In this document: positions 8,801 through 14,501 of the stretch, in pieces
How positions within the stretch are numbered: position 1 is the stretch's first letter
How the letters are laid out: each line of letters begins with the position of its first letter
Source of the DNA: QWPN01 sp044360305
GTDB taxonomy: Bacteria > Planctomycetota > Planctomycetia > Pirellulales > UBA1268
Direction of reading: 5' to 3'
Assembly (NCBI GenBank): GCA_044360305.1
Contig: JBIKKQ010000059.1
Coordinates: 1-17,878, forward strand
DNA: 17,878 nt
Notes under the pieces: model-generated
What the model was told of the DNA's origin: nothing
Database searches by the model: none
Seen by the model: the letters and a program-made list of their open reading frames with translations, nothing else
Translations under genes and position numbers: made by a program

Positions 8801-9101
8801 CGACATGACCGGCGACGGCAAGGCGGAGATCGTGGCGACGTTCGACGGGGCGGCCACGGCCACGATCCTCGACGGGCTCTCCGGCCGGGTGATCTCCTCG
8901 ACGAACCTCGGGCCGAGTTTCGCGAAGGGGGCCACGGTGGCGGCCCGAGCAGGTCGGATCATGGTCGGGTCGGTGGCGGGCGCGGCCCCGGCGGTCCGGG
9001 TGCTCGGCTATGCGAACCTCGTCTGGACCATCGGCGTGGTGCAGTCGCCGAAGCTCCCCGGCATCGCCGCCACGAACAAGTTCGGGATCTTCGTCGGCTG
9101 A
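5871..9101 (+). CDS. Large exported planctomycete protein: LEPR-like N-terminus, predicted beta-propeller, FG-GAP/VCBS-type Ca-binding repeats
   Basis: A 1076-residue protein of unknown function. Residues 1-28 are Arg-rich and run into LERLEARLTPA (30-40), a variant of the LEPR-xLL/LExRLTP signature that marks many planctomycete cell-envelope proteins; export is therefore likely although there is no classical hydrophobic signal. From about 150 to 720, phrases such as SDDGKRVLYATN, MSADGNRVVYSS, SRDGTTIAIT, MSADGTTLLFGT and SETGRFVMFQSS recur, as in TolB/WD40-like propeller blades. Four FG-GAP/VCBS-type repeats follow, near residues 808 (DVNGDGVADYV), 861 (DVNRDGYADVI), 912 (DVDGDGYADIV) and 976 (DMTGDGKAEIV), with DxDxDG calcium loops. 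Role is not known; surface adhesion or polysaccharide binding is a guess. M18 is an alternative start, and neither start has a clear Shine-Dalgarno. Transcribed alone, divergent from ppdK. Confidence 0.85.
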   Translation: MIRLQLRSLFHRAARTSMRRTLRRRPPVALERLEARLTPAATLLDIAANRPAVEPGFPAYPQLPIPAGATLVDTSDSGLQVLFSSTDPNVVAGQETVPFPDIANLFWMDLSAGLDNPTIRLVTHFAGSTSASTGYTGIGTGLVMPFVPGTADLSGDGQTVVFDSWINAHDYDASVPAANDQPSNAYLAFAIPLGGGSLQLINVEGHGTADVFAWHAQSPDPANNIVAVSLLNAAGKAAAVNQAAVYPAGFPVPDPTKPMVTGVFPVEPPLGFSPVWQAFEPTEADTTNHGVSDDGKRVLYATNVPAQWIDTVNPGIVDSADATVAPGWTLDGFLVDRVDLPSAAALEASGSTQTVTKYVDGATVRALGSYQSNLPWGTGVIPADVFVAQFLQMSADGNRVVYSSRVPSNVLVSGTTDTNFSLDVFAYDVKDDKNIVVSTRAGQPTVAAGAGQADYPTTAPPTVFSLDLYSSQNHAVSRDGTTIAITSTAANLVSRFVDNNVTFRPNGFVVGPPPSGGAWLQFKQHAPWDIYAVRPDARTAFLVNTPDGTANTNLNATFGGMSADGTTLLFGTAANNFYTPAFGKPPYLPFATGPVPKNFLLGGFSNLWARKVDAGTTILVTSSWRNNSSGNQATLASAVLPGARDLLPNVSETGRFVMFQSSSNNLAAGINDRTFKGGVFLRDMTAGVTTLVSTTATGNVPSAGRFLEYALSTPDAAGTTRTFLGGTGGGDMQGRFRTEEVAPLTAHVYAADYPLAVPASAATNRDLFSVSAAGSQARTVVEYRGTEPTVKASPGAVLPGSSGPWRTATGDVNGDGVADYVYGAGLGGRNTVVVIDGRTNAEIFRVNAFAGGTLLGVFVATGDVNRDGYADVIVGTGGGRPARVAVYDGKRGNVLAQFAALGGRAVAVRVAGGDVDGDGYADIVAANGAGMRSTVEVYGGKRLVDGATAAQARLAAFAVSATPGRPAGTQSVYVAAADMTGDGKAEIVATFDGAATATILDGLSGRVISSTNLGPSFAKGATVAARAGRIMVGSVAGAAPAVRVLGYANLVWTIGVVQSPKLPGIAATNKFGIFVG

Positions 9102-9209
9102 CGGCGGCCCGGGCCCGCCACGGCAGCGGCTCATTCAGGCTGGCCGGAAATCCGTCGCAGTCGCCCGTAAACCTGAACGACCGGTACGGCCTGGCTCGCA
9201 AACGGTCGC

Positions 9210-9236
9210 TATACTGGTGGGCGTCCGCGCCGGACG
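9210..9236 (+). promoter_or_regulatory. Candidate -10 element and leader hairpin upstream of tRNA-Ser
   Basis: TATACT at 9210-9215 is a good -10 hexamer placed 36 bases before the tRNA 5' end. No convincing -35 is seen at the expected distance (CGGCCT at 9187-9192). Just downstream, CGTCCG/CGGACG forms a perfect six-base stem around CGC (9222-9236) that would sit at the start of the tRNA precursor. Promoter assignment is inference from position and the single hexamer. Confidence 0.4.
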
Positions 9237-9251
9237 GCGAACGTGACGTTC

Positions 9252-9333
9252 GGAGGGTAAGCGAATGGCTAGCGGCGACACTGGAAATGTCGTGCCCCGA
9301 AAGGGGTTGTGGGTTCGAGTCCCATGCCCTCCG
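9252..9333 (+). tRNA. trnS-GGA: tRNA-Ser (anticodon GGA)
   Basis: A type II tRNA that reads UCC/UCU. The acceptor stem GGAGGGT (9252-9258) pairs with GCCCTCC (9326-9332), ending in a T-G wobble, and the discriminator is G9333, as expected for serine. The anticodon stem CGACA/TGTCG (9276-9280/9288-9292) carries the loop CTGGAAA with anticodon GGA (9283-9285). A long variable arm CCCC-GAAA-GGGG (about 9295-9306) is diagnostic of Ser/Leu/Tyr tRNAs. The T-arm is GTGGG-TTCGAGT-CCCAT (9309-9325). CCA is not encoded (CTT follows). The D-arm is odd: only 17 bases lie between the acceptor and anticodon stems, with at best two GC pairs (9261-9262/9272-9273), and the base after the acceptor stem is A rather than the near-universal U8. 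Confidence 0.85.
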
Positions 9334-9388
9334 CTTGAAGACCTGTGACCGATGATCTGCGCGGTGAGCCGCGACCGTCGGCCACGGG

Positions 9389-9691
9389 TCACCGCGTCGC
9401 GCGCAATGTCTCCAGCCAGGAGACGGGTTCGGCGACCGTGAGCGTCGCCGCCAGGTCGGCCGGCACCAGCGGCAACGGCTGCCGGCGAAGTTCCTCGACG
9501 TCCGCGGCATCGAATGAGACGTCGGTGCCTTCGATGCCGCGCATCGGCACCGTGTCCGGCGTCTTCGAGAGCACGAGCCCCGGCACCGTGCTGTCGTCTG
9601 CGAGGACGGCCACATAGCTGTCGTAGCCGTGACTGATCGCCGCCGAAGGCGCGAGCACGGCCTCGTAGAGGGCCTCCCGGGACAGTTTGTT
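9389..9691 (-). pseudogene. C-terminal remnant of a PVC-type heme-binding-domain protein
   Basis: About 100 codons (NKLSREALYEAVLAP ... VSWLETLRATR) closely resemble the C-terminal end of the planctomycete putative heme-binding domain (TIGR02603-like) found at the end of large cytochrome/membrane-bound dehydrogenase proteins. The features seen are the EAVLAPSAAISHGYDSY helix, the GLVLSKTPDTVPMRG strands, the DVEELRRQPLPLVPADLAATLTV segment and the WLETLR tail. The upstream half, which would carry the CxxCH heme motif and the rest of the protein, is missing. Upstream on the minus strand the open frame continues into structured repeat DNA with no related protein sequence. No start codon with a ribosome site is seen at the homology boundary. 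The motif VAEPVSWLETL may also lack a few residues relative to the usual form. I read it as a 5'-truncated gene relic beside the tRNA. Family assignment is from memory. Confidence 0.65.
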
Positions 9692-9720
9692 ACCGGGAGC
9701 ATCCAAGAGTTGACACTTGC

Positions 9721-9790
9721 TTGGGCACGGTTCGGGGTTGCCCACGCCCCGTCGCCGGAGCCGACGCCGGGACGGCGCGTCAAACCCACA
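9721..9790. repeat. Hairpin-forming DNA at the relic/repeat junction
   Basis: This stretch joins the gene relic to the 107-nt repeats. TGGGCA (9722-9727) pairs with TGCCCA (9739-9744), and CGTCG (9750-9754) pairs with CGACG (9762-9766) a few bases on. It has no coding character of its own and looks like part of the same structured non-coding block that continues to 9988. Confidence 0.35.
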
Positions 9791-9977
9791 CGCCGCTGGA
9801 TGCGGCGATCGCCGGCCGAGGAAACCCTCGGCGTTTCCTCCGATCGGCCAAGCGGAACGAGGCCATGGCACGACCGGGTCTACGGAAAACCGTCCGCCGC
9901 CGCTGGATGCGGCGGCAGCCGACCCGGGAAACCCTCGGCGTTTCCCAGGTCGGCGAAGTGAAACGAGGCCATGGAGG
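9791..9977. repeat. Two direct copies of an approx. 80-bp structured element, 107-nt period
   Basis: Copy 1 (9791-9870) and copy 2 (9898-9977) start with the same 17 bases, CGCCGCTGGATGCGGCG, a six-base stem around TGGAT. They share GAAACCCTCGGCGTTTCC (9821-9838 and 9928-9945), in which GGAAAC pairs with GTTTCC around CCTCGGC. Both end in AACGAGGCCATGG. The outer stem differs in sequence but still pairs: GGCCGA/TCGGCC in copy 1 and GCCGACC/GGTCGGC in copy 2. This is compensatory change and argues that structure is maintained. In copy 1 GCCGAGG/CCTCGGC around AAAC (9815-9832) is an alternative, mutually exclusive fold. The identity of the family is unknown to me. Confidence 0.7.
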
Positions 9978-9988
9978 GCTCGTTTCAC
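9958..9988 (-). terminator. Strong stem-loop immediately after gyrB
   Basis: GTGAAACGAG (9958-9967) and CTCGTTTCAC (9979-9988) form a perfect ten-base stem around an 11-base loop. On the gyrB strand the stem begins eight bases after the TGA stop. There is no U-tract after the stem in the direction of gyrB transcription; the run of Ts lies before it. It is therefore either a 3'-end stabiliser or processing site, or a terminator of the U-tract-less type often seen in GC-rich genomes. Its right half lies inside copy 2 of the neighbouring repeat. Confidence 0.5.
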
Positions 9989-9996
9989 GTAAAAAG

Positions 9997-12477
9997 TCAG
10001 ACGTCGAGATTCTTCACGTCGAGCGCGTGCTTCTCGATGAAGTCGCGCCGCGGCTCCACCTTCTCCCCCATCAGGATCCGGAACAGGTCGTCCGCCGCCG
10101 CCGCGTCGGCCATCGTGACCCGCAGCAGCGTCCGGTTCTTCGGATCGAGCGTGGTGTCGCGCAGCTCCTCAGCGTTCATCTCGCCGAGCCCCTTGAAGCG
10201 GGTGATCGACAGGCCCTTCTCACCCGCCCGCCGGACCGCGGTCAGCAGCCCGCGCAGATCCTGGATGCCGATCTCGTTGTCCCCGCGCCGCAGCGTGTAC
10301 CGCGGCTGGTCGCTCCCGGTCCGGTCCTGGGGGAGCAGGCTCTCGATACCGAAGCCCATGCTCTCGAGCTCCTTGAGGCCGGCGTTGATGCTGCGCACCT
10401 CGTGGAGATCGACGACCACGAGTTGGTCGTCGCCGGTGCCGGGGGCCGTGCCGGGCGTCGTGTCGCCAGCCGCCACCGCCTCGTCCATCCGGCCCACCGT
10501 CAGCGCCCCGCCGGTGGCCATCTCCTTCCCCTTCACGAACGCCTCCAGTTCGTCGCGACTGGTGAACCAGCGCTCCTCGAGGCCGTAGTAGACGTGGTAC
10601 ATCGGCAGCCGGCCCGACTGCGGGTCGCGCCGGCCGGCATGGTCGCGCAGGCTGACGCCGCGCTTCTCCAGGGCGACCAGCGCGTCCTCGAGGCCGGCCA
10701 GCGTCCGGCAGAGTTTCTGCATCGCCTCGCCGGCGATCTCCCGGCCGTCGCCGGGCAGGAACACGCCCTCGCCGAGTCCCTGGTCGAGGAGCTGGGTCTT
10801 CATCTCCTCCTCGGTCTGCACGTAGTACACCGTCTTCTTCGAGCGCACGCGGAACAGCGGCGGCTGGGCGACGTACACGTGCCCCTCGGCCACCAGCCGG
10901 TACATCTGCCGGTAGAAGAAGGTCAGCAGCAGCGTGCGGATGTGGGAGCCGTCCACGTCGGCATCGGTCATGATCACGATCTTGTCGTAGCGGCGCTTGG
11001 AGAGGTCCGACTCCTCGCCGATCCCGGCGCCGATCGCCGAGATCACGCTCCGGACCTCCTCGTTTGCGAGCACCTTGTCGTCGCGGCTCTTGTAGGCGTT
11101 GATGATCTTGCCGCGCAGGGGGAGGATCGCCTGGTACTCGCGGTGCCGGCCCCCTTCGGCCGAGCCACCGGCCGAGTCCCCCTCCACCAGATACAGCTCG
11201 CACCGCGCCACGTCGCGGCTGGTGCAGTCGCGGAGCTTGCCCGGCAGGCCGCCGCCGGAGAGGGCCCCCTTCCGCTCGCGGAGCAGCTGTTTCGCCTTCT
11301 TGGCCGCCTCGCGGGCCTCCGCCGCCAGCACCCCCTTCTGGACGATCGCCTTGGCGCTCTTGGGGTTTTCCTCAAGGTACTTCCCCAGGTAATCGCCGAC
11401 GGCCGAGTTGATGATTCCCTCGACCTCGCCGTTGCCAAGCTTGGTCTTCGTCTGCCCCTCGAACTGCGGATGCGGCACGCGGACGCTGATCACCGCGGTC
11501 AGCCCCTCGCGGACGTCTTCGCCGGTGGGGATCAGGTCCTTGTACAGGCCGCTCTTCTTGCCGTAGGCGTTGAGGGCCCGGGTGAGCGCCGCCCGGAAGC
11601 CGGAGACGTGCGTTCCCCCCTCGGTCGTGGAGATGTTGTTGACGTAGCTGTGGAGGCTTTCGGTGTATTCGCCGGTGTACTGCAGGGCGATGTCCCACGA
11701 CACCCCCTCCGCCTGGCCCTTGATCGTGATCACGTCGGCATGCACCGCGTCGCTCGCCTTGTTGAGGTGCTCGACGAATTCCTCCACGCCGCGCTCGTAG
11801 AAATACTCCTCGGTGTTGCCGGCGGCGGCGTCGGTGAAACCGATCCGAACCCCCGAGTTGAGGAACGCCAGTTCGCGCAGCCGGCGCGAGAGGATGTCCC
11901 AGGAGAACTTCGTCTGCGGAAAGATCTGCGGATCGGGCTTGAAGGTCGTCTTCGTGCCGGTCCGCGTGGTGCTGCCGATCGTGCGGACCGGGCCGGTCGG
12001 CTCGCCACGCTGGTACTCCTGCTGCCAGACCTGGCCGTCCCGGGAGACCTCGACCTCGCACCACTCGGAGAGGAAGTTGACGACCGTGACGCCGACGCCG
12101 TGCAGGCCGCCCGACGTCTGGTAGGCCCCCTTCTCGAACTTGCCGCCGAACTTGAGCACCGTCATCACGCCCTCGAGCGTGGAGACGTCGCGCTCCATCT
12201 CCTCGGAAAGCTGCGGGTGGCGGTCCACCGGGATGCCGCGGCCGTCGTCCTCGACCGTGACGCTGCCGTCCACGTTTACCGTCACGGAGACGTGGTGGGC
12301 ATGGCCGGCCATGCACTCGTCGATCGAGTTGTCGACGACCTCGTAGACGAGGTGGTGCAGGCCCCGAGTGGTGTTGTCGCCGATGTACATGCCGAACCGC
12401 TCGCGAACGTGCTCGCGGTCCGACAGGTGCTTGAGGTCCGCCGACGTGTAGTCCTGTTGTTTCGCTTCATCAGCCAT
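9997..12477 (-). CDS. gyrB: DNA gyrase subunit B
   Basis: An 826-residue GyrB, the ATPase and TOPRIM subunit that works with GyrA to introduce negative supercoils. The GHKL ATPase domain shows EVVDNSIDE (46-54, catalytic E46 and N50), EDDGRGIPVD (76-85) and the lid GGLHGVGVTVVN (123-134). The TOPRIM domain shows VEGDSAGGSA (431-440, E432) and MTDADVDGSHIR (503-514, D505/D507/D509), followed by QPPLFRV (538-544). A roughly 165-residue insertion (about 555-720) interrupts the TOPRIM region as in E. coli-type GyrB, which explains the length. The C-terminus RRDFIEKHAL is typical. No GyrA fusion. The ATG at 12477 has a strong GGGAGGA five bases upstream. It begins 12 nt after the dciA stop and is last in the dnaN-dciA-gyrB unit. 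A ParE-type paralogue is less likely given this context and the insertion. Confidence 0.97.
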   Translation of the reverse strand: MADEAKQQDYTSADLKHLSDREHVRERFGMYIGDNTTRGLHHLVYEVVDNSIDECMAGHAHHVSVTVNVDGSVTVEDDGRGIPVDRHPQLSEEMERDVSTLEGVMTVLKFGGKFEKGAYQTSGGLHGVGVTVVNFLSEWCEVEVSRDGQVWQQEYQRGEPTGPVRTIGSTTRTGTKTTFKPDPQIFPQTKFSWDILSRRLRELAFLNSGVRIGFTDAAAGNTEEYFYERGVEEFVEHLNKASDAVHADVITIKGQAEGVSWDIALQYTGEYTESLHSYVNNISTTEGGTHVSGFRAALTRALNAYGKKSGLYKDLIPTGEDVREGLTAVISVRVPHPQFEGQTKTKLGNGEVEGIINSAVGDYLGKYLEENPKSAKAIVQKGVLAAEAREAAKKAKQLLRERKGALSGGGLPGKLRDCTSRDVARCELYLVEGDSAGGSAEGGRHREYQAILPLRGKIINAYKSRDDKVLANEEVRSVISAIGAGIGEESDLSKRRYDKIVIMTDADVDGSHIRTLLLTFFYRQMYRLVAEGHVYVAQPPLFRVRSKKTVYYVQTEEEMKTQLLDQGLGEGVFLPGDGREIAGEAMQKLCRTLAGLEDALVALEKRGVSLRDHAGRRDPQSGRLPMYHVYYGLEERWFTSRDELEAFVKGKEMATGGALTVGRMDEAVAAGDTTPGTAPGTGDDQLVVVDLHEVRSINAGLKELESMGFGIESLLPQDRTGSDQPRYTLRRGDNEIGIQDLRGLLTAVRRAGEKGLSITRFKGLGEMNAEELRDTTLDPKNRTLLRVTMADAAAADDLFRILMGEKVEPRRDFIEKHALDVKNLDV

Positions 12478-12489
12478 CGCAGTCCTCCC

Positions 12490-12831
12490 TCAGTCCCGTT
12501 GTCCGACATCGGCCAGCAGCCGGCAGCGGATGTCGCTGATCCCCGCCGCTGGCACCAGTTCCGCGAGTCGCGCGAGCACGTCCCGCTTCTGAAATCCCAG
12601 TTCCTGCACCAACGCCGAGTGGCTCACGAACACCTCGAGCACGCCCCGGCGGACGAGCCCGGGCTGCGACGCCTCACGCAGCGGTCCTGCCACCGCCTGC
12701 CGCCAGGCCTCCGCCAGCCCCTCGGCCGCGCGCTCCCGGTCGTAGCCCGTGCGGGCCATGAGCCGCGACATCAGCCGGCCGATCGAGGTCGGACCGGACG
12801 GGAGCGGGGGACGGGGAGGGGTGAACGCCAT
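12490..12831 (-). CDS. dciA: DUF721/DciA-family protein (putative helicase-loading factor)
   Basis: A 113-residue protein with the DUF721 pattern: a conserved tryptophan in EAWRQAVAGPL (41-51), then RRGVLEVFVSHSALVQEL (61-78), then FQKRDVLARL and a terminal ISDIRCRL. In other bacteria DciA interacts with the replicative helicase DnaB and helps load it where DnaC/DnaI loaders are absent. The Pro-rich first 15 residues look flexible. It starts 20 nt after the dnaN stop and ends 12 nt before gyrB, so it occupies the place where recF usually sits. Only a weak GAGAG ribosome site is seen before the ATG, so it may depend on translation of dnaN. Family assignment is fairly firm; the helicase-loading role is carried over from studied homologues. 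Confidence 0.8.
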   Translation of the reverse strand: MAFTPPRPPLPSGPTSIGRLMSRLMARTGYDRERAAEGLAEAWRQAVAGPLREASQPGLVRRGVLEVFVSHSALVQELGFQKRDVLARLAELVPAAGISDIRCRLLADVGQRD

Positions 12832-12851
12832 GCGGTCGCTCTCGGAATCGG

Positions 12852-13964
12852 TCAGTCCGCCGCCAGCGGCATGATCACGTAGCCGTAGCCATCCTCGGTC
12901 CGGCAGACGCAGGCGCTTTGCGAGTCGGTGAGCTCCACGGAGATCGAAGCGGCGGGGTCGAGGACGCGCAGAAAATCGATCATGAACCGGGGATCGAGCT
13001 TGATCCGCACCGTGGCCCCGGCATGGTCGATGGGGAGTTCCACGCGGCTCTCCCCGCTCTCGGCAGAGCGGCCCGCGAGCACCAACTGGCCGGCCTCGAA
13101 CGAAAAATCGACCCCCTTCGACTGCTCGCTGGTGACGATCGCGGCCTGGCGGACGGCCGCCAGCAAGGGGCCACAGACGAGTGGGACGCGCGCCGCGTCC
13201 GGCCGGTCGGGAAACACGTCCCGCCAGCGCGGAAACCGGCCGTTCACCAGCCGCGCGGAGATCGTCGTCGGCCCGATCCGCACGAGGAGTTCCGTGTCCC
13301 GGACGGCGATCTGCACCGGCACGTCGGCGGCCCCGAGGCAGCGCTCGATGAGCTGCATCGCCCGGGCCGGAACGATCGGCTGCGCGGCCGCCGGCGTGCC
13401 CCCCTGGGCCTTGGCCGGTCCCTCCATCTTCGCCAGCCGCCGGCCGTCGGTGCCGACGGCGATCACGGCATTGTCAGCCAATTCCAGCAGCACGCCGCCG
13501 AGCGCGTAGCGGCTCGACTCGTTGTCTGTGGCGAACACCGTGCGCCGCACGATTTCCCGCGCCAACTGGGGGGTGATCTCGAAGCAGGCATCGCCGGGAA
13601 AGGTCGCGACGGCGGGGAATTCGAGTGGATCCTCGGCCGGCAGGCGAAACTCGCTGCGCGGCGCCTTGACGACCGTGGCCGTGCCGTCGCTGTGGATGTC
13701 GAACACCGTGCCCGGCGCACTCTCCCGGACGATCGCGGCCAGCCGGCCGCTGGGAAGGAGCACGGCGCCGGGCGCCGCCACCTCCACCCCCTCGACAACG
13801 ACCCGGATCCCAACCTCGAGGTCGGTGGCCGAGAGCACCGCTTCCTCGCGGACCGCCTCGAACTTGACGTTCGAGAGCACCGGTTTCGGCGACCGCGCCG
13901 GGACCACCGCGGTCGCACTCTGCAACGCGGCGAGCAACGGTTCTCGCGTGCAACGAACCTTCAT
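12852..13964 (-). CDS. dnaN: DNA polymerase III beta subunit (sliding clamp)
   Basis: A 370-residue beta clamp of normal length, with the three-domain pattern of the family. Domain 1 starts MKVRCTREPLLAALQSATAVV and contains PVLSNVKFEA and LSATDLEVGIRV. Domain 2 contains SSRYALGGVLLEL and VGTDGRRLAKME, both highly characteristic. Domain 3 contains NGRFPRWRDVFP and ends in YGYVIMPLAAD, matching the C-terminal Y-V-M-P motif of the clamp. It forms the ring that tethers the replicative polymerase. The ATG at 13964 is preceded by CAGG at a usable distance. It is the first gene of the leftward dnaN-dciA-gyrB unit. The upstream gene in many genomes is dnaA, but here it is a 537-bp non-coding region. 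Confidence 0.96.
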   Translation of the reverse strand: MKVRCTREPLLAALQSATAVVPARSPKPVLSNVKFEAVREEAVLSATDLEVGIRVVVEGVEVAAPGAVLLPSGRLAAIVRESAPGTVFDIHSDGTATVVKAPRSEFRLPAEDPLEFPAVATFPGDACFEITPQLAREIVRRTVFATDNESSRYALGGVLLELADNAVIAVGTDGRRLAKMEGPAKAQGGTPAAAQPIVPARAMQLIERCLGAADVPVQIAVRDTELLVRIGPTTISARLVNGRFPRWRDVFPDRPDAARVPLVCGPLLAAVRQAAIVTSEQSKGVDFSFEAGQLVLAGRSAESGESRVELPIDHAGATVRIKLDPRFMIDFLRVLDPAASISVELTDSQSACVCRTEDGYGYVIMPLAAD

Positions 13965-14232
13965 GGGAACCTGCAGTCCTCGGGGATCGCAGAGCCGCCG
14001 ACCGACGGCCCGACAGGGGGAAATCGAAACCCTTACTGTACCCGATAAATCCCCGGAGAAAATGGCCTGCCGCGACCGGTCCAGGCCGGTTTTTTGTTCC
14101 TTGTATTCAATTTTTCAGAGATCATGACAGGAAAGGACAGTAGTGGTGCAAGATGAGTAGGAACAAGACAATGGCACAATTCCACGACCTGCGAAAAACG
14201 GCCGAAAGAAGCGATTTTTATGTCGGTGAGGT
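13965..14232. promoter_or_regulatory. AT-richer region upstream of dnaN; candidate regulatory/origin region
   Basis: No gene is evident here. From about 14085 to 14235 the DNA is roughly half A+T, clearly above the surrounding coding DNA, with runs such as TTTTTTG, CAATTTTTCAG, GAAAAACGG and GATTTTTATG. The stretch must hold the dnaN promoter. TACAGT on the minus strand (about 14034-14039) is a possible -10 without a clear partner. The position next to dnaN makes it a candidate replication origin or DnaA-controlled region. I looked for TTATCCACA-like boxes on both strands and found none near consensus, so the origin idea is inference only. Confidence 0.4.
14075..14095 (+). terminator. Terminator-like hairpin with T-run, orphan
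   Basis: ACCGG (14075-14079) pairs with CCGGT (14086-14090) and is followed directly by TTTTT (14091-14095), a classic intrinsic-terminator shape on the plus strand. No plus-strand gene lies upstream; the DNA to the left is the antisense of dnaN. It could end a short untranslated RNA or antisense transcription, or it may be chance in an AT-rich stretch. Confidence 0.35.
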
Positions 14233-14462
14233 GTTGGTTCAGTGTTGCCGAGATGTCGATTTGAGTGTGACTCCCGGCTGGTTCAGGGCATGAAGAGTGT
14301 CGGGGGAGTGTTCGCGAGACGCCGGGTCAACCGTCGACGGATCGTCGTGATGGCCGCGGGTCGGTGTCTGACCCGATGTCGGCTCGCCGCGATCCCGCGT
14401 ACGACCGTCCAGCCGACGGCGAATCGACATCGTTCAGGCACCACTGCCTGAACCGACCAAGG
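14233..14462. repeat. Long imperfect inverted repeat flanking approx. 130 bp of non-coding DNA
   Basis: The left arm (about 14233-14281) and the reverse complement of the right arm (about 14409-14462) share, in the same order, TTGG, GGTTCAG, TG, TGCC, GATGTCGATT and GGCTGG, separated by small indels. The GATGTCGATT block at 14252-14261 matches AATCGACATC at 14422-14431 exactly. Between the arms lie further hairpins: CGGGTC/GACCCG (14357-14375), and GTCGGCT (14379-14385), which pairs with AGCCGAC (14411-14417). No open frame in the interval resembles a protein I know. The arrangement fits a small non-autonomous element or a structured intergenic module. I see no target-site duplication that would prove insertion. 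Confidence 0.5.
14432..14453 (-). terminator. Hairpin downstream of the cysteine desulfurase gene
   Basis: GTTCAGGCA (14432-14440) and TGCCTGAAC (14445-14453) form a perfect nine-base stem with a CCAC/GTGG loop, 48 bases beyond the desulfurase stop on the minus strand. There is no U-run after it, so it is a probable but non-canonical 3'-end structure. It is also part of the right arm of the larger inverted repeat. Confidence 0.45.
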
Positions 14463-14501
14463 CCGATTGCCAACGCCGAGTCGAAGCCGCGTCCCGGCTG
14501 C

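Noticed and set aside
9103..9119. GGCGG/CCGCC hairpin as terminator of the exported-protein gene
   Set aside because: Only a five-base stem in very GC-rich DNA and no T-run; it could easily be chance.
9692..9988. Reading the heme-binding remnant as a 199-residue protein starting at 9988
   Set aside because: The first 99 codons translate the structured repeats and give no protein-like sequence; only the last hundred residues have homology.
9721..12882. Plus-strand 1053-codon open frame across gyrB
   Set aside because: It is antisense to an intact gyrB and dciA, has low-complexity composition and starts in repeat DNA; a high-GC artefact.
14242..14451. Small open frame of 69 codons on the plus strand
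   Set aside because: It lies within the inverted-repeat interval, has no ribosome site and its translation is Arg-rich without recognisable features.
13965..14501. Consensus DnaA boxes upstream of dnaN
   Set aside because: The closest match (AATTCCACG around 14179) agrees at only about five of nine positions, so no box is annotated.
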